A DNA stretch of 64,000 nucleotides, taken from positions 109,528 through 173,527 of the forward strand of contig NZ_JBKHKJ010000007.1 of assembly GCF_046546515.1 (NCBI RefSeq), read 5' to 3'. Shown in pieces: positions 18,785 to 27,578 of this stretch. Source of the DNA: Parasediminibacterium sp046546515. Its GTDB lineage: Bacteria; Bacteroidota; Bacteroidia; Chitinophagales; Chitinophagaceae. The notes beneath the pieces are model-generated. The model did no database searches. It saw nothing but the letters and a program-made list of their open reading frames with translations, and was not told the DNA's origin. The stretch's first letter is position 1, and each line of letters opens with the position of its first letter. The position numbers were made by a program, and so were the translations under genes.

Positions 18785-18861
18785 TACTCAAAAAGCACTC
18801 ACAAATCACTCACAAAACACTCAAAAAACACTCACTTTTCACTCACAAAACACTCATCTTT
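18785..18861 (+). repeat. 11-nt periodic array, seven units (CACTCACAAAA)
   Basis: Seven exact 11-nt units: starts at 18785, 18796, 18807, 18818, 18829, 18840 and 18851. Words are TACTCAAAAAG, CACTCACAAAT, CACTCACAAAA, CACTCAAAAAA, CACTCACTTTT, CACTCACAAAA and CACTCATCTTT. The stretch 18442-19113 contains this array and the G/C-run element and no convincing gene. Confidence 0.8.
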
Positions 18862-19113
18862 AAAAACATAAAAGCACTGTATTTCAATGAGTTACAATGA
18901 TAAATGCATGAAAATTAAATTGAGTGCGCCAAAAGCCAGCCAAACCAAGCGGGCAATGCCCCTGAAATGGGTGATAAAGTTTTAGCTTTGCACCATCAAG
19001 GTTGAACGAAATACTAGGTAGGCACTCACCAGCACCTCCCAAAAAGAATTAGTCAAAATCATATCCTTGTGGATATATGCCTTTATATTTGTTATCATAA
19101 AAAACAACTATTT

Positions 19114-20718
19114 ATGCCTGCAAAACTCGCCAATGCTTTCTATTTTACTATTGCCACATTCCTATTAGCAAGTTGTGCTGATGTTGCCAGCGTAAGGCAA
19201 AACAAACAAGCATATACAGCCATTGAAAACAAACAATACGGGGAAGCGATTGAAATATGCAAGCAAAACATAAAAGACAACCCGAAAAACCCTTTTGCTT
19301 ATAATATAATGGCCTCTGCCCTTTCTGAAATGGGCAACAATACGCTTGCTTTGGAAAAGCTGGATGCCGCCATTAAAATTGCCCCAAAATATAGTTACAG
19401 CTATTATCAGTTGGGCTATATTGCCTCAAGCATGAAAGAGGATGCCAAGGCATTGGAGGCATACAATAAATGTATTGCACTTAACAAGAAGTTTGCCTGT
19501 GCCTATAACAACAGGGCGATTGTAAAAGAACGGCTTAACCTGCATGACGAGGCCTTGCAAGACTACGATAGCTGCCTAACTTTGGAAGAAGCCCTGCATT
19601 GCACAGCTTATGCTAACGAGGCATTTATATATGCCAATAGGTACAATTATACAAAAGCACTGGCACTAATAGATAAATCTATCCAAAAAGACCCAGACCA
19701 GCTTTCACAGTATAGGCATCTTAAAAACAACATTTCAGAAAGCAAACTATTAGACCAGGCCAAAGCAGGAAAGTGGGATACATCTATCGTGAATAAATTA
19801 TTGAGATATGGTGATGCGTACAGTGTAAAAGGCTTTCTCAAAATAGGATTGGGCAGGTACGATGAAGCAGCCAAATGCTTTGAGTACAATCGAAAAATAC
19901 CAGGCATATATGCGCTCACATGGTGTGGCAAAGGCTATATTGCCGCTTTTGAAAATAAGGAAGATTCCGCATTTGCCTACCTAAGCAAGGCAATTCTGAT
20001 GAACCCTGAAAATGATTTTGCCTATTATCTCCGGGGCAGGCTGTTTGAAAAAACAGGCAATTGGGAAGCTGCAAAAAATGACATGGACTCTGCTATACAT
20101 TTCAGCGAAAACGATGCAGCGGCCTATTTGTGCAGGGGCAAATGCTATTTGGCAAGCCACAATACCCAAGAAGCGATTGCTGATTTTACAAATGCCATTC
20201 AAAAAACAGAGTACCCTTCTGCAGCATACAACGCAAGGGGGTATGCCTATTTCCTAAGTGGCCAATACCAAGAAGCAGCGAAAGACGATTCCCTTTCAAA
20301 AGCAACTGCCCAAAAATGGCAACAGCCTTTTTATGGGTATGGCAATAAACTGAAAAATGAATTAGGAAAAGGGAAGAAAACCAGTAATATAACAATAGCT
20401 TGGCAATGCCCTGTTTATGATGTAAACGATTTGGCAGACAGTGGTAGGCTGTATGTTAAAGAATCAAAAGACTTGTATTTGAGCCTTTCGGTTGCTTCCG
20501 ATAAACCCATCGTTCCTGGCCATTTGTTTTTAATGCAAAACGGGCAATCATTGTACAGCACCCCTGATACCAAAATGGTGGCAGTTAAAGAAAACAAAGC
20601 CGTTGGGGAAAACCAATACTCCTATTCACGCTACTTGCATTTAAACAAAGGCATATACACAATTTGGTTGAGTTATGAAGGCGAGGATTCTCAAAAGCTA
20701 ACAGTAGTTGTGGAATAA
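19114..20718 (+). CDS. TPR-repeat lipoprotein
   Basis: A 534-aa protein with a lipoprotein signal (hydrophobic stretch then LLASC, the lipobox Cys at about residue 21), so it is likely anchored in the outer membrane or periplasmic face. Residues about 35-420 are tandem tetratricopeptide repeats (for example PFAYNIMASALSEMGNNTLA, ACAYNNRAIVKERLNLHDEA and AYYLRGRLFEKTGNWEAA), a protein-protein scaffold. The last 110 residues are predicted beta-strands of unknown fold. The ATG at 19114 is chosen over an in-frame ATG at 19069 because it puts the signal at the N-terminus. The partner is unknown. Confidence 0.8.
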   Translation: MPAKLANAFYFTIATFLLASCADVASVRQNKQAYTAIENKQYGEAIEICKQNIKDNPKNPFAYNIMASALSEMGNNTLALEKLDAAIKIAPKYSYSYYQLGYIASSMKEDAKALEAYNKCIALNKKFACAYNNRAIVKERLNLHDEALQDYDSCLTLEEALHCTAYANEAFIYANRYNYTKALALIDKSIQKDPDQLSQYRHLKNNISESKLLDQAKAGKWDTSIVNKLLRYGDAYSVKGFLKIGLGRYDEAAKCFEYNRKIPGIYALTWCGKGYIAAFENKEDSAFAYLSKAILMNPENDFAYYLRGRLFEKTGNWEAAKNDMDSAIHFSENDAAAYLCRGKCYLASHNTQEAIADFTNAIQKTEYPSAAYNARGYAYFLSGQYQEAAKDDSLSKATAQKWQQPFYGYGNKLKNELGKGKKTSNITIAWQCPVYDVNDLADSGRLYVKESKDLYLSLSVASDKPIVPGHLFLMQNGQSLYSTPDTKMVAVKENKAVGENQYSYSRYLHLNKGIYTIWLSYEGEDSQKLTVVVE

Positions 20719-20747
20719 AGCAGGATAGGAACAAGGGTATGAAAGCA

Positions 20748-20850
20748 AAAGGAGGCACAAAGTTTTAAGTGAATAGGCAAGACGAAGTATATAATCTTTT
20801 CTTTTTTCTTGCTAGTGCTGCCTTTGCGCTTTCGTGTCTTTGTAGCTATA
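20748..20850. repeat. Octad-type inverted element, partial copy
   Basis: GAGGCACAAAGTTTTAAGTG (20750-20769) matches the AGGCACAA-CGTTTTAAGGG core of the element at 28306. The complementary side GCGCTTTCGTGTCTTTGTAG follows at 20826-20845. It lies in the 900-bp gene-poor gap after the TPR lipoprotein. Confidence 0.5.
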
Positions 20851-20871
20851 AATAGGGCGCAGTACAAAATA

Positions 20872-20902
20872 AAAAAAGCCCCCTGGTTGATACCCGGCGG
20901 CT
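20872..20902 (-). terminator. Minus-strand terminator downstream of the 51-aa frame
   Basis: Read on the minus strand, GCCGCC (with one mismatch) pairs with GGGGGC around an 11-12-nt loop, followed by seven T's (20871-20877 as A's on plus). It lies downstream of the small minus-strand frame at 21155-21310, on the far side of the MITE. Confidence 0.45.
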
Positions 20903-20944
20903 ATGTTGTACAATCAAAAAAAACACAAACACAAACTTTATAAA

Positions 20945-20950
20945 TTATTT
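20945..20950 (+). repeat. Left target-site duplication TTATTT of the MITE
   Basis: TTATTT abuts the left end of the element at 20951-21107; the same hexamer abuts the right end at 21108-21113. Confidence 0.65.
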
Positions 20951-21107
20951 TGGTTATTCTAAATTTAGTGTGAGAAAAGGATTGATATATAGGTTTTTAA
21001 GGATAGAATTCCAAGCATAATGCTAATATTCTATTGATAATCAATAATTTTCATACAAATTATTAAATATAGCCTGAATAATCCTCACACTAAATTTAGA
21101 ATAACCA
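20951..21107. mobile_element. MITE-like element, 157 bp, 24-bp inverted ends, 6-bp target duplication
   Basis: The 24-nt ends (20951-20974 and 21084-21107) are perfect inverted complements, beginning TGGTTATTCTAAATTTAG at the left. Immediate flanks are both TTATTT (20945-20950 and 21108-21113), an apparent 6-bp target duplication. The inside (109 bp) is AT-rich with a small palindrome (TATTGATAATCAATA) and no open frame. This is the structure of a non-autonomous miniature element moved by a transposase elsewhere in the genome. The parent family cannot be named from sequence. Confidence 0.8.
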
Positions 21108-21154
21108 TTATTTTTTTACATGACTAAATAAAAACAATATTATGCTACCAATTT

Positions 21155-21310
21155 TTACTTTTTATACACTTCGCTTTGAGGTTGCTTCACAAAACAATAT
21201 ATTGGCTCCAATTCTGGCAGGTGCAAGGCAAGGCCAATTGGTTTCATAACTCCTTCTATGTTTACACGCATTTTTGTAAGCGTAGCAATAAGGGCTGATA
21301 AATCTTTCAT
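21155..21310 (-). CDS. Candidate small protein of 51 residues
   Basis: An open frame from ATG (21308-21310) to TAA, giving MKDLSALIATLTKMRV at the start and ending FVKQPQSEVYKK, with no membrane segment. Support is indirect: a terminator-like hairpin lies downstream at 20872-20902, and about 50 bp upstream there is a TTTG then, 19 bp later, TTCCTTTG, resembling a -33/-7 promoter pair with a partial -7 match. The MITE sits between this gene and its terminator. I do not recognise it, and it could be chance. Confidence 0.35.
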   Translation of the reverse strand: MKDLSALIATLTKMRVNIEGVMKPIGLALHLPELEPIYCFVKQPQSEVYKK

Positions 21311-21620
21311 GTTAAACTATTTTCATTATGGCATCATTGTCATGGTACAAAGGAAAGAAAATAATTATGAGCGGCAAACCCCTTAAATGAGTGGTATAAA
21401 AAATGCCAAAATAGCAAGTTTTGATGAAGATTTTCTAACATTAGTACATTTTATTTGAACTGTATTGCCTCGCTAATAATTTCTACTACAATTTAACGTT
21501 TTGACATTAAATTTGTTCAAAGCAAATTTGCAGTTATTTTGCTTTTATAAATTTTGAAATAATTTTGAAAAAGAAATTACACGTGTGTATAGTAATTGTT
21601 ACTAAAATAATGAATGTATT
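21311..21620. other. Intergenic stretch upstream of the polysaccharide cluster
   Basis: About 310 bp, AT-rich, with no gene seen. It contains the presumed promoters of the small minus-strand frame and the membrane protein at 21621. Confidence 0.45.
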
Positions 21621-21773
21621 ATGCGCATAGACCCAACCCTACAATATAAAAAACAGAAAGATGCGGCTAGCCAACAAAAAATAACTGCAGTTACCCGCAA
21701 AGTGGCCATTTATTTTATATTGATGATATTAGTGTTGCTATTCTTAAAAATGATACTCCCTTCCTCTGTATGA
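21621..21773 (+). CDS. Small single-pass membrane protein, overlapping the O-antigen ligase-like gene
   Basis: A 50-aa protein too short for routine gene finding. Residues 1-27 are soluble and rich in Lys and Gln (MRIDPTLQYKKQKDAASQ) and residues 28-46 are one hydrophobic helix (VAIYFILMILVLLFLKM). The stop TGA at 21771-21773 overlaps the ATG of the next gene (21770), a start-stop overlap typical of translational coupling. The overlap with a polysaccharide polymerase/ligase-like gene suggests it is a small partner or stabiliser of that protein. This is inference from position; I do not recognise a family. Confidence 0.6.
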   Translation: MRIDPTLQYKKQKDAASQQKITAVTRKVAIYFILMILVLLFLKMILPSSV

Positions 21774-23281
21774 TGAACAATTTTCAAATACCCGTTAGCC
21801 CACATATACCTAGCAAATGGCAAACATTTGCCGCTACGCTAAGGCGGTGGGTGCTATTTGAAAAAATGCTAAACCCATTTGGCTTCATTTGTTTTACGCT
21901 TGCATCGCTTTTTTTTGCTTTTCTAATTGCCACAAAGGGCTTTGTAATAGCAGTACTGCTTATTGGGGCATTGATAATCCCCCCTCTTATTTATTCCTTA
22001 GTAATGGTTCCCCAGTTTGGCATACTTAGCTATATTACCCTTGCCTACGCCATTATGTTTTTGCTTAGGCTAGGCGTAAATTTCCCACTAGGCACTTTGA
22101 TGGATGGCATGTTGCTATTGTTTACGCTCAATTTTTTTATACAGCAAAAGAAAAAGAAACAATGGCAGTTGCTTAAAGGCCCTGTAACCAACATCATTAC
22201 TGTATGGATCGTTTATAATATTTTAGAGGTGGGCAACCCGGCAGCCGCTTCCAGGGCTGCATGGGTATATACAGTGCGCACCATAGCCGTGGTAGCCATC
22301 AGTTATTATATTTTTATTTTCAATATCCGCAGCAAAGATTTCATCAAACGCATTATTGCATTTTGGCTATTTTTTTCCATGTTTGCCGCATGGTATGCCT
22401 TTAAACAGGAATATTTTGGTTTTTTCCAGTTCGAGGAAGATTATCTGCACTCCAGCGAGCTAATCATGCAATTGCTTTTCATAGCTGGGCATTGGCGCAA
22501 GTTTTCTATTTTTTCAGACCCTGTTACGTTTGCTTACAACATGGTGGCGGCAGCCATGCTTTGCGTGGGGATGCTTACAGGGCCTGTATCGCCTAAAAAA
22601 AGGTTGCTGCTACTTTTTATTATTTTTTCTTGTTTGTTCAATATGATTTTTTCTGGCACAAGGGGGGCATTCCCATTGGTGCCTGCCGCTTTGGTGTTGT
22701 ACGCCATTATTAAATACAGCAAGAAAATCCTGATTTTTGTATCAATAGCCGCTCTGTTTATCGTGGGGCTAATTTTTATGCCCACATCCAACCAAAACAT
22801 ACTCCGCTTCCAGTCTGCATTCCGCCCAAATGATGATGCTTCTTATAAAGTAAGGAAAATAAACCAAGCACGGATAAAGCCCTATATCTGGAGCCACCCA
22901 ATTGGGGGTGGGCTTGGCTCCACTGGCGAATGGGGCAAGAAATTCTCCCCCGGCACTTACTTGTCCGATTTTCCGCCCGATAGTGGTTATGTAAGGACTA
23001 CGGTGGAAGCAGGTCCCATTGGGCTGCTTATTTTCTGTATTATGATCTTTACCATTTTAAAAACAGGCATTAACAATTATTATAGCATCCAAGACCCGGA
23101 ATTAAAATCGTATTGCCTAGGTGCAACATTTGTTATATTTATATTTAATATTGGCAATTTTCCGCAGGAGGCATTGGTACAGTTCCCATCTAATGTGTAT
23201 TTTTACTTGGCTTCTGCCTTAATTGTTACTACCAAGCGTATAGATGACAACTATAATAAATTAGTATTGGATACTAATTAA
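21770..23281 (+). CDS. O-antigen ligase / Wzy-like polysaccharide polymerase
   Basis: A 503-aa protein with about eleven transmembrane helices and one large extracytoplasmic loop (about 350-420), the layout of the O-antigen ligase/Wzy (WaaL-like) superfamily. FSGTRGAFPLVPAALVLY (about 293-310) matches the conserved loop of the family, and HPIGGGLGS (about 377-385) followed by PDSGYVRTTVEAG fits the periplasmic catalytic region. It joins or polymerises lipid-linked glycans at the outer face of the inner membrane. It is overlapped by a 50-aa membrane gene and followed by glycosyltransferases. Ligase and polymerase cannot be told apart here. Confidence 0.85.
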   Translation: MMNNFQIPVSPHIPSKWQTFAATLRRWVLFEKMLNPFGFICFTLASLFFAFLIATKGFVIAVLLIGALIIPPLIYSLVMVPQFGILSYITLAYAIMFLLRLGVNFPLGTLMDGMLLLFTLNFFIQQKKKKQWQLLKGPVTNIITVWIVYNILEVGNPAAASRAAWVYTVRTIAVVAISYYIFIFNIRSKDFIKRIIAFWLFFSMFAAWYAFKQEYFGFFQFEEDYLHSSELIMQLLFIAGHWRKFSIFSDPVTFAYNMVAAAMLCVGMLTGPVSPKKRLLLLFIIFSCLFNMIFSGTRGAFPLVPAALVLYAIIKYSKKILIFVSIAALFIVGLIFMPTSNQNILRFQSAFRPNDDASYKVRKINQARIKPYIWSHPIGGGLGSTGEWGKKFSPGTYLSDFPPDSGYVRTTVEAGPIGLLIFCIMIFTILKTGINNYYSIQDPELKSYCLGATFVIFIFNIGNFPQEALVQFPSNVYFYLASALIVTTKRIDDNYNKLVLDTN

Positions 23282-23302
23282 GCAAATTGTTTTTTAGTTC
23301 CT

Positions 23303-23519
23303 TAGGAGCTGGATATAGAGCAAGAAGCATGGCGGACAATGAATGCCTACATGGCGGAGAAAGACAAGAATATAGAGGAGAAAGAAAAAGGATAGTGGAA
23401 AAAGACAAGAAATAAAAAAAGAACTTGATGCCAATAAAAAGGCGCTAAATGAAAAGAACAAAATATTGGCAGAAAGCCTCCACATGATAGAAGAGCTAAA
23501 ACGCAAACTAGGGGAATAG
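23303..23519 (+). pseudogene. Decayed remnant of a Lys/Glu-rich coiled-coil protein tail
   Basis: Two adjoining frames keep a strongly coiled-coil-like composition. One reads EQEAWRTMNAYMAEKDKNIEE from about 23315, then stops. Another, shifted by one base, reads on to KKELDANKKALNEKNKILAE and ends in a TAG at 23517-23519. Together they look like one C-terminal coiled coil broken by a frameshift and stops. The charged Glu/Lys/Asp tail resembles the end of Rpn-family recombination-promoting nucleases (PD-(D/E)XK transposase family), but this rests only on composition. The nearby gap contains nothing else. Confidence 0.4.
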
Positions 23520-23565
23520 CAATCAGAATCATCAACACCTTGATAAAATCGATATAAACGACTGC

Positions 23566-24762
23566 ATGAATAAACCTTTGATTACCGGGCGTGACATTGT
23601 AATTGTTGGCCAACAGCCTTGGGATGTGGAAATTGGCAGCAACTGCAAAAACATTGCTGTGGAAATGAGCAAGAACAACCGGGTGCTATATGTAAACTCG
23701 CCATTGGATAGGATTACGTTATACAAGCACAAGGCGGAAGAACGGATACAAAAAAGGAAACGGGTAATTAAAGGAAAGGAAGATGGTTTAGTGCTCCTTC
23801 AAAACAATTTGTGGAACCTGTTTCCCGACAAAATAATAGAATCTATCAACTGGATAAAAAACCAAGGCATTTTTGAATGGCTTAACAAAATAAATAACAA
23901 GCGTTTTGCAGCTTCCATAAAAAAAGCAACAGAAAAACTAGGTTTTACGAATATTATTTTGTTTAATGACAATGATATGTTCAGGTGCTTTTACCTTAAA
24001 GACTATTTAAAACCTGCCGCAAGCATTTATTACTCAAGGGATTATATGCTGGCGGTAGATTACTGGAAAACGCATGGCGAAAAACTGGAGCCAGAGTTAA
24101 TTGCCAAAAGTGATGTTTGCGTGGCCAACTCCACTTACCTTACCAATTATTGCAAAAAATACAACCCGAAATCGTTTTATGTAGGTCAGGGCTGCGAGCT
24201 GGAAATGTTTACCCGTGCCGGGGGAACCACTACCCCAGCAGATATGCTAGGCATACCCAAGCCTATTATTGGCTATGTGGGCGTGTTGCAAAGCCTACGC
24301 TTGAGCATTGATGTAATTGCACACATAGCAGCAGCAAAGCCCGAATGGAGCATTGTGCTAATTGGCCCAGAGGACGGAGATTTTAAAAAGAGCGTCTTGC
24401 ACAAAGCCTCCAATGTGCATTTTCTAGGTAGCAAAGATCCAAGCAACTTGCCAGCTTATATCAATGCGTTTGACGTATGTATTAACCCGCAGATAGTAAG
24501 TCAGGTAACCATTGGCAACTACCCCCGGAAAATAGACGAATACCTTGCCGTAGGCAAGCCAGTAGTAGCCACAAAAACAGAAGCGATGAGCATTTTTAAA
24601 GAACATACTTATCTTGCGGCAACAAAAGAAGAATATGTAACGTTGATTGAAAATGCCTTGGCAACCGATACCATTCATTTACAGGAAGAAAGAAAAATAT
24701 TTGCATCCTCCCATACATGGGAAAACAGCGTAGCTGCCATTTATGGAGCAATCCTTGCCTAA
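23566..24762 (+). CDS. Glycosyltransferase, GT4-like
   Basis: A 398-aa GT-B fold glycosyltransferase. The N-terminal domain begins DIVIVGQQPWDVEIGSNCKN (donor-adjacent), and the C-terminal domain has the typical GT4 pieces: GYVGVLQ near residue 238 and KIDEYLAVGKPVVATKTEA (about 325-343), which includes the conserved Glu of the E-x7-E type motif. It probably adds a sugar from a nucleotide-sugar donor on the cytoplasmic side. It is first in a run of four glycosyltransferases with short gaps (15-80 bp), downstream of the O-antigen ligase-like gene, so it builds the same glycan. The sugar is unknown. Confidence 0.8.
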   Translation: MNKPLITGRDIVIVGQQPWDVEIGSNCKNIAVEMSKNNRVLYVNSPLDRITLYKHKAEERIQKRKRVIKGKEDGLVLLQNNLWNLFPDKIIESINWIKNQGIFEWLNKINNKRFAASIKKATEKLGFTNIILFNDNDMFRCFYLKDYLKPAASIYYSRDYMLAVDYWKTHGEKLEPELIAKSDVCVANSTYLTNYCKKYNPKSFYVGQGCELEMFTRAGGTTTPADMLGIPKPIIGYVGVLQSLRLSIDVIAHIAAAKPEWSIVLIGPEDGDFKKSVLHKASNVHFLGSKDPSNLPAYINAFDVCINPQIVSQVTIGNYPRKIDEYLAVGKPVVATKTEAMSIFKEHTYLAATKEEYVTLIENALATDTIHLQEERKIFASSHTWENSVAAIYGAILA

Positions 24763-24777
24763 CATATAAAATTACTT

Positions 24778-25668
24778 ATGCACTCACCACAGCCCCTTAC
24801 AGTAGTAGTAGCCTGCGACAACCATTATTTGATATTGCTTGCGGCATTAATTAAATCTATCGAGGCCAATATCCGGCCAAGGCAGCCGCTTAACGTATAT
24901 ATTATTGAAGACAAAGTAACCCCTTCCAATAAAGAAAAACTCCTACGCTCGGTAAACATCGATATTACAACCCTGCACTGGCAAAAAATGGAAGACGTGA
25001 TACCTATAGGTATGCAATTGCCGCTTGATAGAAGCTCATACCCATTAAATATTTACATGCGGCTATTTATCCCATACTTTATACCGCACGATATTGAAAA
25101 AGTGTTGTACCTAGATGTGGACATGATAGTGCAGGCAGATATAACCACCATTTTTGAAACAGATTTAGACAATCATATAGTAGCCGCTGTCCTAGATCCA
25201 CGCATCATTACATTCGACAATTCTTGGGGAGGGGTTCTGAATTATGAAGCACTAGGCTTGCTTGGTACTACCCGTTATTTTAATACGGGCTTGCTGCTGA
25301 TGCAGACAAGGAAATGGCGTGAGCAGGACATTACCACGAAAATTATTGAATGCATTGACAATAATAAAAAATTTGCCAATTACCCCGACCAATATGGCTT
25401 GAATGTTGTACTGGCAAACCAATGGCTTGAACTAGATTCACGTTGGAACCATTTCTCCACGATAGACACGGAGCAAAAACCTTTTTTGATACATTTTGTT
25501 GAAAGAAAACCTATTTATCAATCATATAATTTCAATGAAGATTTCAAGAAAACGTTTTTTTTCTACCTTCAACTAACAGACTGGAAAAACTTTAAACCCA
25601 TTGGCGAATCTTTTAGGTATTTCAAAAAAGCAAAAAATATTTGGGGAAAATTAAAAAAAATGTTTTAA
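24778..25668 (+). CDS. Glycosyltransferase family 8 protein
   Basis: A 296-aa GT-A fold glycosyltransferase. The metal-binding DxD is Asp113-Val-Asp115 in LYLDVDMIVQAD, and FNTGLLLMQTRKWRE (about 172-186) and the HFVERKPIYQ segment near 240 (family His-Phe-x-x-x-Lys pattern) support GT8, whose members use UDP-glucose or UDP-galactose in lipopolysaccharide and related glycans. It starts 15 bp after the GT4-like gene and is cotranscribed. Confidence 0.88.
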   Translation: MHSPQPLTVVVACDNHYLILLAALIKSIEANIRPRQPLNVYIIEDKVTPSNKEKLLRSVNIDITTLHWQKMEDVIPIGMQLPLDRSSYPLNIYMRLFIPYFIPHDIEKVLYLDVDMIVQADITTIFETDLDNHIVAAVLDPRIITFDNSWGGVLNYEALGLLGTTRYFNTGLLLMQTRKWREQDITTKIIECIDNNKKFANYPDQYGLNVVLANQWLELDSRWNHFSTIDTEQKPFLIHFVERKPIYQSYNFNEDFKKTFFFYLQLTDWKNFKPIGESFRYFKKAKNIWGKLKKMF

Positions 25669-25702
25669 TCCTATTTTCCAATAGGTAAAGCAATTGAAAA
25701 CA

Positions 25703-26575
25703 ATGAAGATAGCACATTTAATACTGGCACATGGCGAACCTGAACAGTTGAAAAGATTGATTGAACGCCTCTACCACCCAGATGCCGATTTTTTTATACA
25801 CCTAGACCTTAAAACAGATATTGCCCCCTTTCGTGCATTTAAAGAAATGGGGCAAGTATATTTTGTAGCCCCGCGGATAAAAATATATTGGGGTGGGTAC
25901 AGTATGGTAGAAGCTACCCTAAACGGCTTTGAATCCATCTTGGCAAAAGGGAAAACCTACGATTATATTAATTTGCTAAGCGGGCAAGACTACCCGTTGA
26001 AAGATATACATGACATCCATCAGTTTTTAAAAGAAAACCCAGGCAAAGTTTTTACAGAATTTTTATTGGTAAACACAGAATGGAAAGAAGCTAAACGTAG
26101 GGTTCGCAGGTATTTTTTTACCAATGACCCATTTCCTGGTAGCTATTTTTTAGAAAATTTGGTTAGCTTTTTATTGCCTGCACGCAAGATGCCGGAAAAA
26201 ATGGAGCCCGTAGGCAAGTCGCAGTGGTTTACCATGAGTTCGTTACATGCAAATTATATACTTGAATACCTGTTGGACTATCCGCATGTAATCAACTTTT
26301 TTAAATATACTTGGGGCAGCGACGAACTGTTTTTTCAAACCCTTTTGTATAACTCAGATTACCGATCGGATATGGTAAATGACAACCTAAGGTTTATCGA
26401 CTGGTCAGAGGGCAAAGCAAGCCCAAAAACATTTACGCTTGATGATGCAGAAAGGCTACAAAAAAGCGGCAAGTTGTTTGGAAGAAAATTCAATAGCAAG
26501 GTTGACAGTAAAATACTGGATTATTTAGACGAGCAAGCTGCTATTGCCGCCAGCAATAGACCACTAGAAGAATAA
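25703..26575 (+). CDS. Beta-1,6-N-acetylglucosaminyltransferase-like protein (GT14, core-2/I-branching)
   Basis: A 290-aa protein like the core-2/I-branching (GT14) enzymes. Family pieces are MKIAHLILAHGEPEQLKRL at the N-terminus, FIHLDLKTD, and IYWGGYSMVEATLNGFE followed by YDYINLLSGQDYPLKD (about 82-96). Members transfer N-acetylglucosamine or xylose to galactose-type acceptors; the bacterial substrates are mostly unknown. ATG at 25703 is preferred over an in-frame TTG 9 bp earlier. It follows GT8 by 34 bp and belongs to the same cluster. Confidence 0.85.
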   Translation: MKIAHLILAHGEPEQLKRLIERLYHPDADFFIHLDLKTDIAPFRAFKEMGQVYFVAPRIKIYWGGYSMVEATLNGFESILAKGKTYDYINLLSGQDYPLKDIHDIHQFLKENPGKVFTEFLLVNTEWKEAKRRVRRYFFTNDPFPGSYFLENLVSFLLPARKMPEKMEPVGKSQWFTMSSLHANYILEYLLDYPHVINFFKYTWGSDELFFQTLLYNSDYRSDMVNDNLRFIDWSEGKASPKTFTLDDAERLQKSGKLFGRKFNSKVDSKILDYLDEQAAIAASNRPLEE

Positions 26576-26653
26576 CGATGAGGTTACAAGTTTCCTGTTG
26601 CTGTCACTTGTAAATTCCATAGTGCTATATTTTATCAAAACGAATAACGGCCA

Positions 26654-27565
26654 ATGAAAAAGGTATCTATAATAACAGTAAACTTCAACCACAGCCACGT
26701 AACCGATGAGCTGCTAGATTCTATTTTTGAGAAGAACACTTACCCCAACCTAGAAATAATTGTGGTGGACAATGCTAGTACGCTAAACCCCGTGCCTGCA
26801 TGGATTGCCAAATATCCGGGCATAACCTTTATACGCTGCGAAACAAACCTTGGCTTTGCAGGTGGCAACAACGTGGGTATACGAGCAGCTACAGGCGATT
26901 ACTACTTTCTTGTAAACAATGACACGGAATTTACCCAAAGGCTTGTAGAAACGCTGGTAGCCACGCTGGATACCCACCCAGAAGTAGGAATGGTTTCGCC
27001 CAAGATAAGGTATTTCGACCAGCCCAAAATGTTGCAATATGCGGGCTACACCCCCATGGACTACTTTACTGCACGCAATAGCTGCATTGGCCAATTTGAA
27101 AAAGACAATGGGCAATACGACCATGTAACTGGCAAAACAGGATTTTCGCATGGTGCTGCCATGATGGTTAAAAAAGAAGCAATAGAAAAAGCAGGCCTAA
27201 TGGCTGAAAATTTTTTCCTTTATTATGAGGAAATGGACTGGTGCGACCATATCAAGCGGCAGGGTTATGAAATATGGGTAAATATGCAGGCATTAGTTTA
27301 CCATAAAGAATCTATATCTGTAGGCAAAAAAAGTGCATTGAAGGAATATTTCATGAATAGGAATAGGATATTGTTCATCCGGCGGAATGCACCTGTGTTC
27401 AAAAGGCTAGTATTTTATGTGTATTTCTTAACAATTGTGTCGCCACGAAATATAGTGGCATATATAAAAAATGGCGATAAAAACTTTCCAAAACAATTGC
27501 GAAACTCCATTTGGTGGAATATTACCAATAGCCGGGATAGTAGTTACCTCGGGTATAAGCCTTGA
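26654..27565 (+). CDS. Glycosyltransferase family 2 protein (rhamnosyltransferase-like)
   Basis: A 303-aa GT2 enzyme. The GT-A domain starts KKVSIITVNFNHSHVTDELL; IVVDNAST and NLGFAGGNNVGIRAATGDYY are the hallmark of the Rfb/rhamnosyltransferase-like branch, with LVNNDTEFTQ carrying the metal-binding Asp. AMMVKKEAIEKAGLMAENFF then EEMDWCDHIKRQGY (about 196-209) supplies the acceptor-site Asp/Glu. It is last in the polysaccharide cluster; the next gene points the other way. Confidence 0.9.
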   Translation: MKKVSIITVNFNHSHVTDELLDSIFEKNTYPNLEIIVVDNASTLNPVPAWIAKYPGITFIRCETNLGFAGGNNVGIRAATGDYYFLVNNDTEFTQRLVETLVATLDTHPEVGMVSPKIRYFDQPKMLQYAGYTPMDYFTARNSCIGQFEKDNGQYDHVTGKTGFSHGAAMMVKKEAIEKAGLMAENFFLYYEEMDWCDHIKRQGYEIWVNMQALVYHKESISVGKKSALKEYFMNRNRILFIRRNAPVFKRLVFYVYFLTIVSPRNIVAYIKNGDKNFPKQLRNSIWWNITNSRDSSYLGYKP

Positions 27566-27578
27566 AGAGATATGTTAT

